A program made the translations under genes and the position numbers. Below the pieces are notes generated by a model that saw only the letters and a program-made list of their open reading frames with translations, was not told the DNA's origin and did not search any database. A stretch of DNA of 64,000 nucleotides, from NCBI GenBank assembly GCA_029204225.1, contig CM055092.1, forward strand, positions 62,522,692-62,586,691, given 5' to 3'. Shown here piece after piece: positions 26,003-36,300 of the stretch. Origin of the DNA: Diphasiastrum complanatum. Its lineage: Eukaryota > Streptophyta > Lycopodiopsida > Lycopodiales > Lycopodiaceae. The first letter of the stretch is position 1, and every line of letters starts with the position of its first letter.

Positions 26003-26911
26003 CTATTTCTTACCATCAATGTATTTGTAGATGAGTTTCCTTCTTGAGATCTTAGCTTCTTCGAAAGCTTTTTTCTTTTCTAACACTTGCATGAAAGTAA
26101 GATCGTCATCCAGTGAGATACATGTGCCTTTTAACATATTCTTCAACCTCATATGTGAATCATCTCTCCTAAACTGAATGATTAGTGTGGAGTTATCCTT
26201 TTTAATTTGCCAAACTCTTTCCATCCCTTGACTATTATGCCCTAGAGTGGTTTCTTAAAATATTGTCACTTGTTGAGTAGAGTCTTGTGTATCTACAATG
26301 CCTCTGACCCTCACATTAAGAGCTTTTTGTTCCCTCATCATTTCTTCAAGGATAATGGTTGAAATAAAAAGAGACATTTGTGGGATAACTCCATGGAATA
26401 GAGATGCCCAAGTTGTTGTGGATTCCTTGTGTTGGACTAATTCTTGTTCCAATGCTTGGATTTTTATCATCGTGTTGAATGGCTTACCATATGTTTGGGA
26501 ATTTTCTTCGTATGTTGCGATCTCCAATCATAGATGTCAATTTTCTTCGTGAAGTAGCCGGACCTCATCTCGTAGTGCTTGTACCACTATTTTCAACATG
26601 ATCATCTCGTAAGCCAGAAATTGTTCAACCATTCTAGAAGGAGTGTAGGTAACAAAAGGATTGGGTGCCCCGAAAACAACCCCAACAGAAGAAAAGGAGA
26701 AAGAGAAGTCATTCAGAAGAGGTGGAGCAGTAGAGGGGGGGATGTGTGTGCTAGGGGATGAGGAGGTGGGAAGGGGCTCCGAAGAGGGCAGGGAGGGGAT
26801 GGGGAGGGAGTTTCTTTCTGGGAGCCACGGAGGGGGGAGAGAGAGAGAGAGAGAGGGAGAGGGAGAGAGAGACCACGTGAGGCATTCACATGGCCAATTT
26901 GTGGCGCACAT
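26003..26911 (-). pseudogene. LINE ORF1 with coiled coil, L1-ORF1p-like layout
   Basis: One reading frame spans about 900 bp, interrupted only by stops at 26537-26539, 26528-26530 and 26255-26257. A Ser/Pro-rich N-terminus is followed by a heptad-rich segment (LRDEVRLLHEEN and LEIATYEEN; IQALEQELVQHKEST). The C-terminal part reads LIIQFRRDDSHMRLKNMLKG, ISLDDDLTFMQVLEKKKAFE and RRKLIYKY. That layout recalls the ORF1 proteins of L1 elements (coiled coil, RNA-binding centre, basic C-terminal domain). The stretch MRLKNMLKGT...DDDLT resembles the ORF1 remnant upstream of the LINE at 55455. It is an inference from pattern, not a database match. Confidence 0.55.
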
Positions 26912-27331
26912 CTGGATGTGAAAGCCATGCCAATGAGATGAATTCTAGCAACCCATTGGTAACCATTGGACCCTGCTCCCACAACCAAAAATTACCCCAA
27001 TTTTGTAATGTATGTGGCCAGTGGCCAATTTCTAATTGTTCTTGGGGGTGCAGTCATGTCCCTTTCATGTGGCACCCTTAAGATATAGAGCTGTCCACAT
27101 GTATTGTTTTTGTGATGTAGATCTTGGATGTGCGAGAGTTTTTGGAGCAGAAGAATTGTGGCAAACATTAGTTTCCGAACGTGCACATCAAGGAACTCAC
27201 CCTATTGACTAGGTATATTTCTTAAATGTTGGCAAGCACCAATTTTTTGCCTCCTATTAATGGGAGATAGGACATAGTACTTGTGAAGAAGAAATGGAGA
27301 TCATGCATGTAGAGGGGTGCCACATTAGCCA

Positions 27332-27404
27332 TTAGGGTTTGACGGTAGATGGAAAACCCTAAATTAGATTAGGGCATGAGAAACCCTAAATTAGATTAGG
27401 GTTT
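27332..27404 (+). promoter_or_regulatory. Cluster of telo-box motifs upstream of KEA
   Basis: AAACCCTAA or its complement occurs four times: 27332-27340 (reverse), 27354-27362, 27381-27389 and 27396-27404 (reverse). Telo-boxes are common close to plant transcription start sites. The position 540-600 bp before the ATG, together with a GA tract at 27451-27489 and a GTATATAC word near 27557, fits the KEA promoter or 5' leader. Confidence 0.55.
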
Positions 27405-27448
27405 GGAATCTCAAGCGGCGAAATGGAATTGGGAAAGAAAACCTTAAC

Positions 27449-27450
<2 letters not shown>

Positions 27451-27489
<39 letters not shown>
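27451..27489 (+). repeat. (GA)n tract in the KEA 5' region
   Basis: About 19 GA units just downstream of the telo-boxes. GA/CT tracts are frequent in plant core promoters and 5' leaders, where GAGA-binding (BBR/BPC) proteins can act. Here the length may simply reflect the genome-wide CT expansion. Confidence 0.8.
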
Positions 27490-27494
<5 letters not shown>

Positions 27495-27769
27495 CCGAGA
27501 GAGAGAGCATCGTAGCGCAGTCGCTATCTCTCGGGAGCAATATTGGGAAAAGAAGCGTATATACTCTGTAAAGGTTTCCTAGTTCGCTCTGGAAACCGCA
27601 CATGAACGCCACCTGCATTGGCTCAGAAACCAGTAATTTAGTCCCCTAGCCCACACGTTGCATCAGTATTCAGAGCTTGAAAGTCTCTACTTCATTGCTT
27701 TGCTTCTCAGTTTCTTATAGATCTTTGGTTACTGTTGTTATTTGTTGTTGCATTTTCCATGTCCTTCAG

Positions 27770-27938
27770 GGAATAGTTGAATTAGCTGCAACTAATAGTC
27801 ATGAAGGCTCTGCTTCTAGAGCATTATTAACAAGGAAGCTGGAAGAGAGCATGGGGTAAAGCAAAAAGCAAAGCAACCTGATTATAAGCCTCTATTGCTG
27901 TCTACTATGAGCTGAAAACTAATACTCTGTGTCAAAAT
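27770..27938 (+). other. Probable 5' UTR of KEA after a leader intron
   Basis: A good 3' splice site (T-rich run then GTCCTTCAG at 27761-27769) lies 169 nt before the ATG, suggesting a leader intron whose donor I cannot place. An in-frame upstream ATG is not implied. Transcript evidence would be needed to confirm it. Confidence 0.4.
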
Positions 27939-30067
27939 ATGGAAGCCTTTGCAGCCACGGTTACCCCCCATGTATCAGAACTCCGGAATTTCAGGCGGCC
28001 ATGTCCCTGTTCTTCAGTAGAATGCGGCTCTGTTTCTACTGGTGCAGTGGGTTTTCTTCCAGGGCTTCAAGGCCTTAAACCCTTGCCTTCATTACACCTT
28101 TTTAACAGGCTATCTTTGAACCCTAAGATCAACTGCTGTAGAACAGAGTTGCCACATTTAAAGGGATGCAGATGGCTGCAGTGCAGTGGAATTTCTGATG
28201 GAAAAAGCAGGCAAACTATTGGCGCTTGCCAATGCAAGAGAAGGAAATGTCTCTCAAGAATCAGGACAAGCAAAGGGTTTGGACAATTAGTTCATGAGGG
28301 CTTTGTGTATAGAAGGAGATGCATGTCTACTCTGGCTGGGCAGGTTCACTTGGCTAGAATCAATTCAGACCGTTATTTGGGTGGCGATCAATCGCCCTGG
28401 CGCAGGCACATTTCGATAATTGCCCGATGTGAGGCGGCAGATAGCGGCGAAGTTTTTGCTTCAACAGGAAAGTCACAAAAGATTAATGGCCACAATGGAG
28501 CTGGGTATAAGGATGCCGGCGACAGCCCAGATGGTTCTTTTGACACACTCTCATTTGGGGCAGAGGGTCCGATAAAAGGGGCAGTGGAAGAAAGTATTGC
28601 GAGTGGCTCGAGTGGTTCTTCAGACTTAAAAAGCACTAGTCAGAGCTTGGAAACACAGAAGGAAGACTCATCGATTGCTCATTTGGGAGAACTGCTGCAC
28701 TTCGCCGAAGCTGATCTCGAGAATGCAAGAATTGACAGTGCCAGGTTGGAAGAGAATGCGCGGATGGTTGCAGAAAAAGCCATTGCCCTTAAAGACCAGG
28801 CAGTTGATGCGGAGGGTGCCGCAGAGTCTGCGAGATTGCGACTTAAAACCCTTCTGGCTGACGAATCTGCGGCAGAGCTTGCCCTGCAGGTTGCCAAGTT
28901 GGCATTTGCTGCGGCGGGTTCACAGGCAAAGTTTGCAGAGGACAGTTTAGAGCAGGCATGCAGAATTGCTGATCATAAATCAGCAGTAACTGCAGCAGAA
29001 ATTGTGGAGGGCTCAGGCAACAATAATACGAAGGCCAAATGCGAAAAGTTAGCCGACAGTGCTCTAGTAACAGTTGATCTAAACACAGACAAAACCATTG
29101 CTGAGCGAGTACAAGGGCCAGCTGAAAGCAACGCAAAAGAAACAGTTTTGTCTGAAGAAAGTGCTGCAATTTCTGAAACAACATTCAAGGAAAACACATT
29201 GCAAGCTGCCCAAGCAGAACTAGTTGCTTGCGAGAAGGATCTTGCAAAGTCTGAGGCTGAACTGTTCCGGATTCAGCATGCTATACAAGAGCTACAGGCG
29301 GAGGTTACTATGCTGAGTGAAGTGGCGTTGAGAGCAAGGGCCATTGCAGCAGCCGCCGATGAGGACGTTGCCACTGCAATGTCTATGGCAGAAAAGGCTG
29401 TTGCATTGGAACTTGAGGCTGCCCAGAAGCTGAACGATGCAGAAATTGCTGCTCTAAAAGCTGAGAGTCATGCTGCAGATGCCGTTGAGGTTGCTGCTAC
29501 CTCCGAACTTACTGAGAAACTAGCAATAAAAGCGACAAAGACCGCAGAAACATTCTCACAAGAAGAAAAAGTGAATATAGAAATGCTAACCTATGAAGTT
29601 GATGCAAGGCCAAGCACTAGTAATATAGTGGAGGATGAGGGGAAAAGTTTGATCTTGGATGACGCCGCTAAGGAGGCACTTAAAGCTAGTCCTTCAGAGG
29701 AAGTTGTCACAGAAAGTAATGGTTCTGCAAAGCAAGGTAGTCCTGATTTATTTGATGCTGAGCGGAAGGCAGAGGACTTATCAGCTGAGAGTCGGAGATT
29801 GGATTTCTTATTTCTAAGGGAGGGTGAAAGTGAAAAGGTCAAAGCAGCTTCACCTCAGCTGAAAAAAGTGGAGATGCTCAAGGACATGGGTGATTCTGGA
29901 GTTCCTAAAGCATGTACTAAGAAGTCTTCAAGATTTTTTCCAGCTTCTTTCTTTTCTTTGGATGATGGAGAGGAATTTTCACCCAAAAGTGTCTTCTCTG
30001 GAATATTCGTAACGTTGAAACAAATTTTCCCAACTCTAGTCGTTGGCCTTTTGCTGGTTGGTGCTGG
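27939..30067 (+). CDS. KEA1/2: KEA exon 1: transit peptide, coiled-coil domain, first hydrophobic segment
   Basis: The ATG at 27939 opens a 709-codon exon ending in phase 2 at GCTGG|GTACGT. The frame would meet TAG just beyond the donor, so splicing is required. Repeated Ala-rich heptads (for example ARLEENARMVAEKAIALKDQ) and the block SSRFFPASFFSLDDGE match KEA1/2. The segment LVVGLLLVGAG closes the exon. Confidence 0.95.
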
Positions 30068-33036
30068 GTACGTATAGATGTCATGCTTTTCACTTTGAAT
30101 GTTTTCTCCTGAAGTGATAGTTCAAAGTGTCATATTTTTTCTGAGGGTCTCGTTTTTATTATGGGGATTGTGTGTACCTTTTAGTAGCTGGAGTTTTCAT
30201 AATCATTTTCAATGAGGTGGAAGTTATTCTCTTTCACTTCGTGTGCTTGGGGGATAGTTGTTTGTGGGGAAAGACGTATCTTGTGCTAAAATCGTGCATG
30301 GAGCGAAACTTTTGTGCGGGTTTGCAATTTTGACATTAGATTTGAATATTGCTTACTAAAACTTATCTATTGAGTTTAGAAAATCTTGGAGCATATTGTC
30401 CTTGCTATGTATGATCAAGAATTTATTGTTGGACTTTAATGAATCAATTACTGCTTGCACATTTTTTTGTTCAGAATGTTATAACTATGAGTTTTGAATG
30501 ATGCAAATGTTTCTTGTTTTTTGTGTGCCTCATCATCTAAGGAATAGGATGCAAACTTTAACACACTGCTTTTGTCCATTCAAATTGTGCCCTTTTTTTG
30601 CCAATAAGGTGGTATGGACTTTGCCGTTTTAGCAATGAATTTTTTGTTTTTGGTTTTTAATTAGTTGCATGCATATATGCAAGCCCTAATCCAGAACGTG
30701 ATCCAGATTGCGTTTTGGAATTTTCCATTAGGGTTTCTCCTACGAGGTACCATTATCTGTATGGATGATGACCGTGTGAGAAGAAGGAAAGGGAAGAGGA
30801 AGAGTCAATAAGTCGAATTCTATGGAAGACCAATCGAGCGTAGCGTAATGATCCTTCTTCCTTATGCATGACTACGCCTATCAAAAATCAAACAAAGCTA
30901 TCATGACAATCGTCACGTTTGATCTTTTAGCAACTAACTTTGAAATCATTAGTACTAAAGTGATTTCGTAGCCAAACAATTACAGAGTGAAGTGACGTAT
31001 AGAATATTGCAATATAGATCAGACGAAACAATTAGAGATTTATCAGTCACTGATAACTATAGCGAAGCATACGTTCTGACATGATACTGAATGCAATAAG
31101 AAGATGGATGGAGTCAATAAGTAGAATGTACAAAGTTAGATGATGATGAGCACAAAACAATAGCGCTTGCAACGGCGTACTCTAAACTATCTCTGAGTAA
31201 CTGATAACTCTGTCTGATGCACTTCCCTTGATAAGCAGTTTGCGATGATAGCAATAATCAAAACAGAACACTAATAGAATTCTCTGAGTCCTTCTCTTAT
31301 GTATTTCCTCTTTATTCATAATTCTACTATATTGATCAGCTATTTATACTAAAGCAATCTAAGCTTATCCAATTAGGTCAGCTTAATTAGGTCGTAGGTC
31401 GCAATTGACAACTAGCCATAATGGTCATCCATTCAGTAAGGCCTTCCCGGAAATTTACTTGCAAAGCAGTTAGGGCAAGTCATAAGCTTCATAACAGGCG
31501 GAAACAATAACTGTCTTCCTTCGACGTCTTCGACTTCTCCGACAAGTCGTCGAAGTTGTCTGATATGTTAGAGTCTCCTGTTGAGCGATTTCCAAGTATT
31601 TCTGCAGACTGTATAGAGACATGTACAGAACTGCAGAACTAAATAAATGAATGGATGTAGATTAAAGATCGATTAGTCAGATGAATCACTTCTGATAGTA
31701 GAATAATCCAATAGACCTTACATATATCCAGGTTGAGGAAAGGCGTAAAGCCTTCCAGGAGGCTTGAGATTCTGGTAGATGGGTCATTATTGCGGCACAT
31801 GTTATTCTCCTCCAGAGTCTTCATCTTTTGTTGAGGGCATTGGCTCACCCTACCTTGATCTCTCATTGGGTATCGTTAGATTCGCAGAGCGGGGACATGT
31901 TTTTCTCACTAGGGATTTTAATGCCAAGACCACAAAGCATCAGTAGACATGCTCTCTCCTGTGTCTGGCTGCCTCAATAAGAGCCCGAAGTGTGAAGATA
32001 TGATCAGTAGTAGAATAGTGGGCCCTAAACCCTGCCTGACCCATAGCATATAATCTCTTGGATTCTGCCTCAGTGCTCACTGTGGACTGAAGAATGTTAC
32101 CGTATGGACACACACGTATATCCGCCAGCAGATTTACAAAGCTTACATCACCACAATGTGGTCTCACCCAGATCTAGCACGGGTCAAGCTCCATTTTTAC
32201 CACACTCATCTTCTTCAGCTTGATGTTTTCGGGCTTTCCATTCGGTTGGGTTATTTGTCTCAGACGTTATCTTTCGGCCTGCGTTATCGTCTTGGTCAGC
32301 TTAGGGTCTCTTCTCACCAGCTTGCTATTGAGACAGGTAGATACACAGACACACCTCGACCGCTACAGATTTGTCAGTGCTGCTCTTTACATGAGATTGC
32401 GGATGAGTTCCATTTTATTTTCCGATGTCCAGCTTACTATGAGATCAGAGGCAGATACCATTGCTTATACAAAGATATTCCACTTACACTTTGTTCTTTC
32501 CTTGCCTTCTCAGATGCGAGATGTGTTGGTTTATTATTACGAGAGATGTTTACTTTGAGATCTTCCTTTTTATTGGATGTTTCTGATGTGGATCATAGCC
32601 AGTCCCACATTACACACTTTTTCCAGAAGAGGCATAGAGATGAGACTTCTGACAGTGAGATGGACATTCCAGTATGACGACCGAAGCTCCAGCGTCCTCT
32701 TCGCTCCTCTAGGCCCAGGGCTCCTCACCCGAGGCCAACACCTGCTTCTCACCATATCACGCAGTTTTTTATATCCACCTAGCCAGTTAGTTAACTTATT
32801 TCAGTTCTCTCTTTCCCTCTGTGTAGCTGGTAGTTAAGCTAGTGATATTGTACCCTCGACAGAGCTGGAGGTTAAGCTTTGTTTCTCTTTGTTTTCTAGT
32901 GCTGGTTTAGCTTTTATGAATAAGTCCTACGTGGACAATGCTCCTCTTTTGATGTACTTTCTACTTGTCTTATGTGCCCTCAGGCACTTGACAGACATTA
33001 ATATAATTCTAATTCTAATTCTCTCTCTCTCTCTCT

Positions 33037-33085
<49 letters not shown>

Positions 33086-33293
33086 TCAATTTTTTTAGCT
33101 TTTGAGGCAAAAAAAAAAGCATCCTTGACAGCGTTCTGCTGTCTAAAACACTAGCTTTATGGAACGCATTCCACTGCATCTATGATATATATAGTATATA
33201 TACATATAGACCCAAACACACACGCAGACACACATTTAATAGTGATGTGTTTGGTCTATATATAGTATATATACATATAGACCCAGACAGACA

Positions 33294-33348
<55 letters not shown>

Positions 33349-36300
33349 TTAATAGTGATGTGTTTGGTGTAACTATATTCGACATGCCAATAACGTGAAA
33401 GTGGCTTGTTGAAATATTGCATGATCTAGTGCATAACTATAGGGTGTGGAAGAGATCTCTTACGTCTCACGAGGGACAAGAGACTAACTTTTTGCCCTTA
33501 TATCCATAATTCAGTTTGAGAGTAGGTAAAAGATCAACGAGCCAAAAGAGAGGAAAACAAGATGCATATATAGTATGTTAGAATAAGTCAAAGCACATAA
33601 CAACTCATGACTAAGCTTAGGTGAAGGAAACCAAGGTGATACTCATCGTTGAACTAAAACCTTTGCCGCTGTATCTGGCAACAGAGTCCCATAGGTTTGG
33701 GAAATGTTTCTCACATGGGAAATGAGGAAGTCCCCAAGAAATGAGAAACTAGAGAGCTGATAATTGAGATACTTATTACTAGTATTGCTTTATGTATGGG
33801 GCCTCCCATGACACCATAAATAAATAACATGACAAAAATGAGAGGAAAGTAGATTAACTTTTCTATCCACTCTCTCTCTCATTTGCTCTTCTGATTCATA
33901 ATAAGAAACAGAAGTAGGTACCACAATGTCGTTGTTGTTTGAAGGTCCTTGAAGCACTCCTAATTTGTGAACTTGCGATCATGTATGCCCTATTCTGCTT
34001 CTGTGTTTTTTGTCAGGGTCGTGCTGAAATATTGACAAACGAAGATCTCATGTTTGGAACCACAAGTTGGGATGGGTGTGTTTGCATATACTTTCTACGA
34101 ATGTAGAGCTTTGAGCTCTTTGTTGAATGTTCCTTTAGTAGGTACTTGTTGCATTATCACAAGGTCACATTTGTGCTAAAAGCATTTTGTGAATAAATTT
34201 TTGAACGATATGAATTTAATCAATCACAATGTTTTTGAATTTTCCAAATGATTACTTTGTATATGTCACAAACCATACACAAGGCAAAGTCTCTCGGTCC
34301 TTAAGGGGTTAGAATAAGATGTCACTTATTGACCCTTTTTATAGGGTTTATAGGGATGGGCTTAAATCTAGACTTAGAGCCTTGAAAGTGCCTTTTTGCT
34401 CATTCAGGTTCTTGTCTTTGAATATGCAATCTATTGGTTTAGGCAAATTTCAACAAAGTGCTTGTTTGAAATTTGTATGGCAGAGGTGCTTATCTGAACA
34501 ACAGACTGGAAAAGGGAGCATCATTTTTTGAACCTCCTGAAATTACAACAAACATTGAGGAGGTTGCATCAAGTGCAAAGCCACTTATCAAGAAACTGCG
34601 GAGGATACCATCGCAATTTAAAAAGCTCATTAAGGAAGCTCATTTGGAGGTATATGGTTGATGACCCCTTTGGTAATGTTCAAGTGAGATTTCAAACCTT
34701 TAGTGATTTTATGCCTAACTTTTGTCCATTCTTCCTCCTTGAACAAAAGTTAGAACATAAATGTGTGATGGTACTCACAAGTCAATTTGGGTTGTAATAT
34801 GCTACCAAGTTGCATGTATGCCATATCAGTTTATTTTTACATTTTGCTCTTTAGTCTAGCTGCATATCCGACATTTTTTGTCCACCCTATCAAAATGAGT
34901 TTGTTGAGATATTGCACAATCTGCTAAGTCATTTCTTACTTGTGGTACTCACATCTCACTTCATCGATGCAATTGCATTTGTAATTACCCCTATTTGCAC
35001 ACAAATACTTGTAATTTCAGATTTTGGATGTTTGGTTGCTGCATTCGTCCAGTTGTGGTGCACGATCTATTTTAAATGCTTCTACATAAAGCAAAGCATT
35101 GTCCATTGTAACTCTCACATGGATATCTGTATTATTGTTTGCTTATAATGGCTATTAAAGTTGGCTCAAAAACTCTTGCTCTGTTCTATAGCATTATGTT
35201 TGGTCTTTTGGCACATTGTGGCAACAATTACCAAATCTAGTTGGGGTGAGACTTGATTGGTGACTCAAAAGCACAATGTTGAAATATAGTGGGTGTGGAA
35301 ATCCCACCTAAGAAATCTGTTATCTGGATCACCAATTGATTTCTCAAGGCATTCATTCGCAGATCCATGAGGAGGAAGCTTCTCTTTTTGATGTTTTGTG
35401 GCTGCTGCTCGCAAGTGTCATCTTTGTACCAATTTTTCAAAAGATTCCTGGAGGTAATCTATGTTTTCTAATGAGAATTACAAGTCATCTGGAAAATGAG
35501 TTTTTAAAATTGATCAAGTTGTATATTGGTGTGCTTTTTGAAGTCATGGGTTTCCCAATTGATGCAGAAACCAAGTGGAAGGGTTTGAAAAGAGTTCCAT
35601 TTTGAAGGTTGAAATAGAAAATTATTTGGTCTTTTGAAGTAGCTAAGTTGCTAAAAGAATGTAGGTACTTGTCGAGTTATAGTTTTATCTTTGTGCATAT
35701 GCATGGTTTGAAGCAGAGTTGCAGCGGATATGACTGCTGCAAAAACGATTCGGATTATGCGATCCGGGACCAGAAATGTGGTCCCGGATCGCAAAAAGAT
35801 TTGCAAATTTTGTTCTGATGTCCAGATCCGTCGCTTTTGCTATTGAAATGAATATCGGATTTTGAAATGAATATCTGATTTTGTCTTTGTTATGCCAATG
35901 GTTTTAGATTTCTGATGAATGTAGCCTGTGAATGCAGATCTGTGAATTCAAAAGCAAATATTTGCAGATCTGTGATGTCCAAATTTTTGATGAATGCAGC
36001 CATCTGAAACTATATGAAACCAAGCAACAGCACTGCATAATAATTGCTTTTTGGATATCCTTTCACATGATACCCATATTGGCAACCTTAAAAAAAAAAA
36101 CAAAAAAAATTTGCGATCCGGGAAACCCTAACGGGCATTCCTGGATATTCCTGGATCGCGTTCCGATAACAATCTGGAACGGAACGTGCATCTTTGGTTT
36201 GAAGATAGTCAGAAGTGAGGAATGAATTCCAAACATAGCAAAACTTCGATCAAGATTAGCATGATCATCCAACAAGCCATTAAGAATCACTTGAACAAGT

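Larger units (their letters stand above)
31690..33000 (+). mobile_element. LINE with internal inversion (KEA intron 1)
   Basis: Three LINE parts lie in mixed orientation. 31780-31930 on the plus strand recalls the endonuclease (VFLTRDFNAKT). 32110-31940 on the minus strand is RT (MGQAGFRAHYSTTDHIFTLR, then ALIEAARHR). 32105-32677 on the plus strand is the C-terminal region (THTYIRQQIYKAY, then ICQCCSLHEIADEFHFIFRC, then PAYYEIRGRYHCLY). The C-terminal part continues into a Pro-rich tail near 32690-32850. The inversion joint is near 32105. Frames are broken, so the copy is dead. Confidence 0.8.
30068..34483 (+). other. KEA intron 1
   Basis: A 4.4-kb GT-AG intron. It contains a copia-type LTR remnant (about 30770-31640), an internally inverted LINE (about 31690-33000), AT and CA microsatellites, and unremarkable AT-rich sequence at 30068-30680 and 33348-34483. 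Confidence 0.9.
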
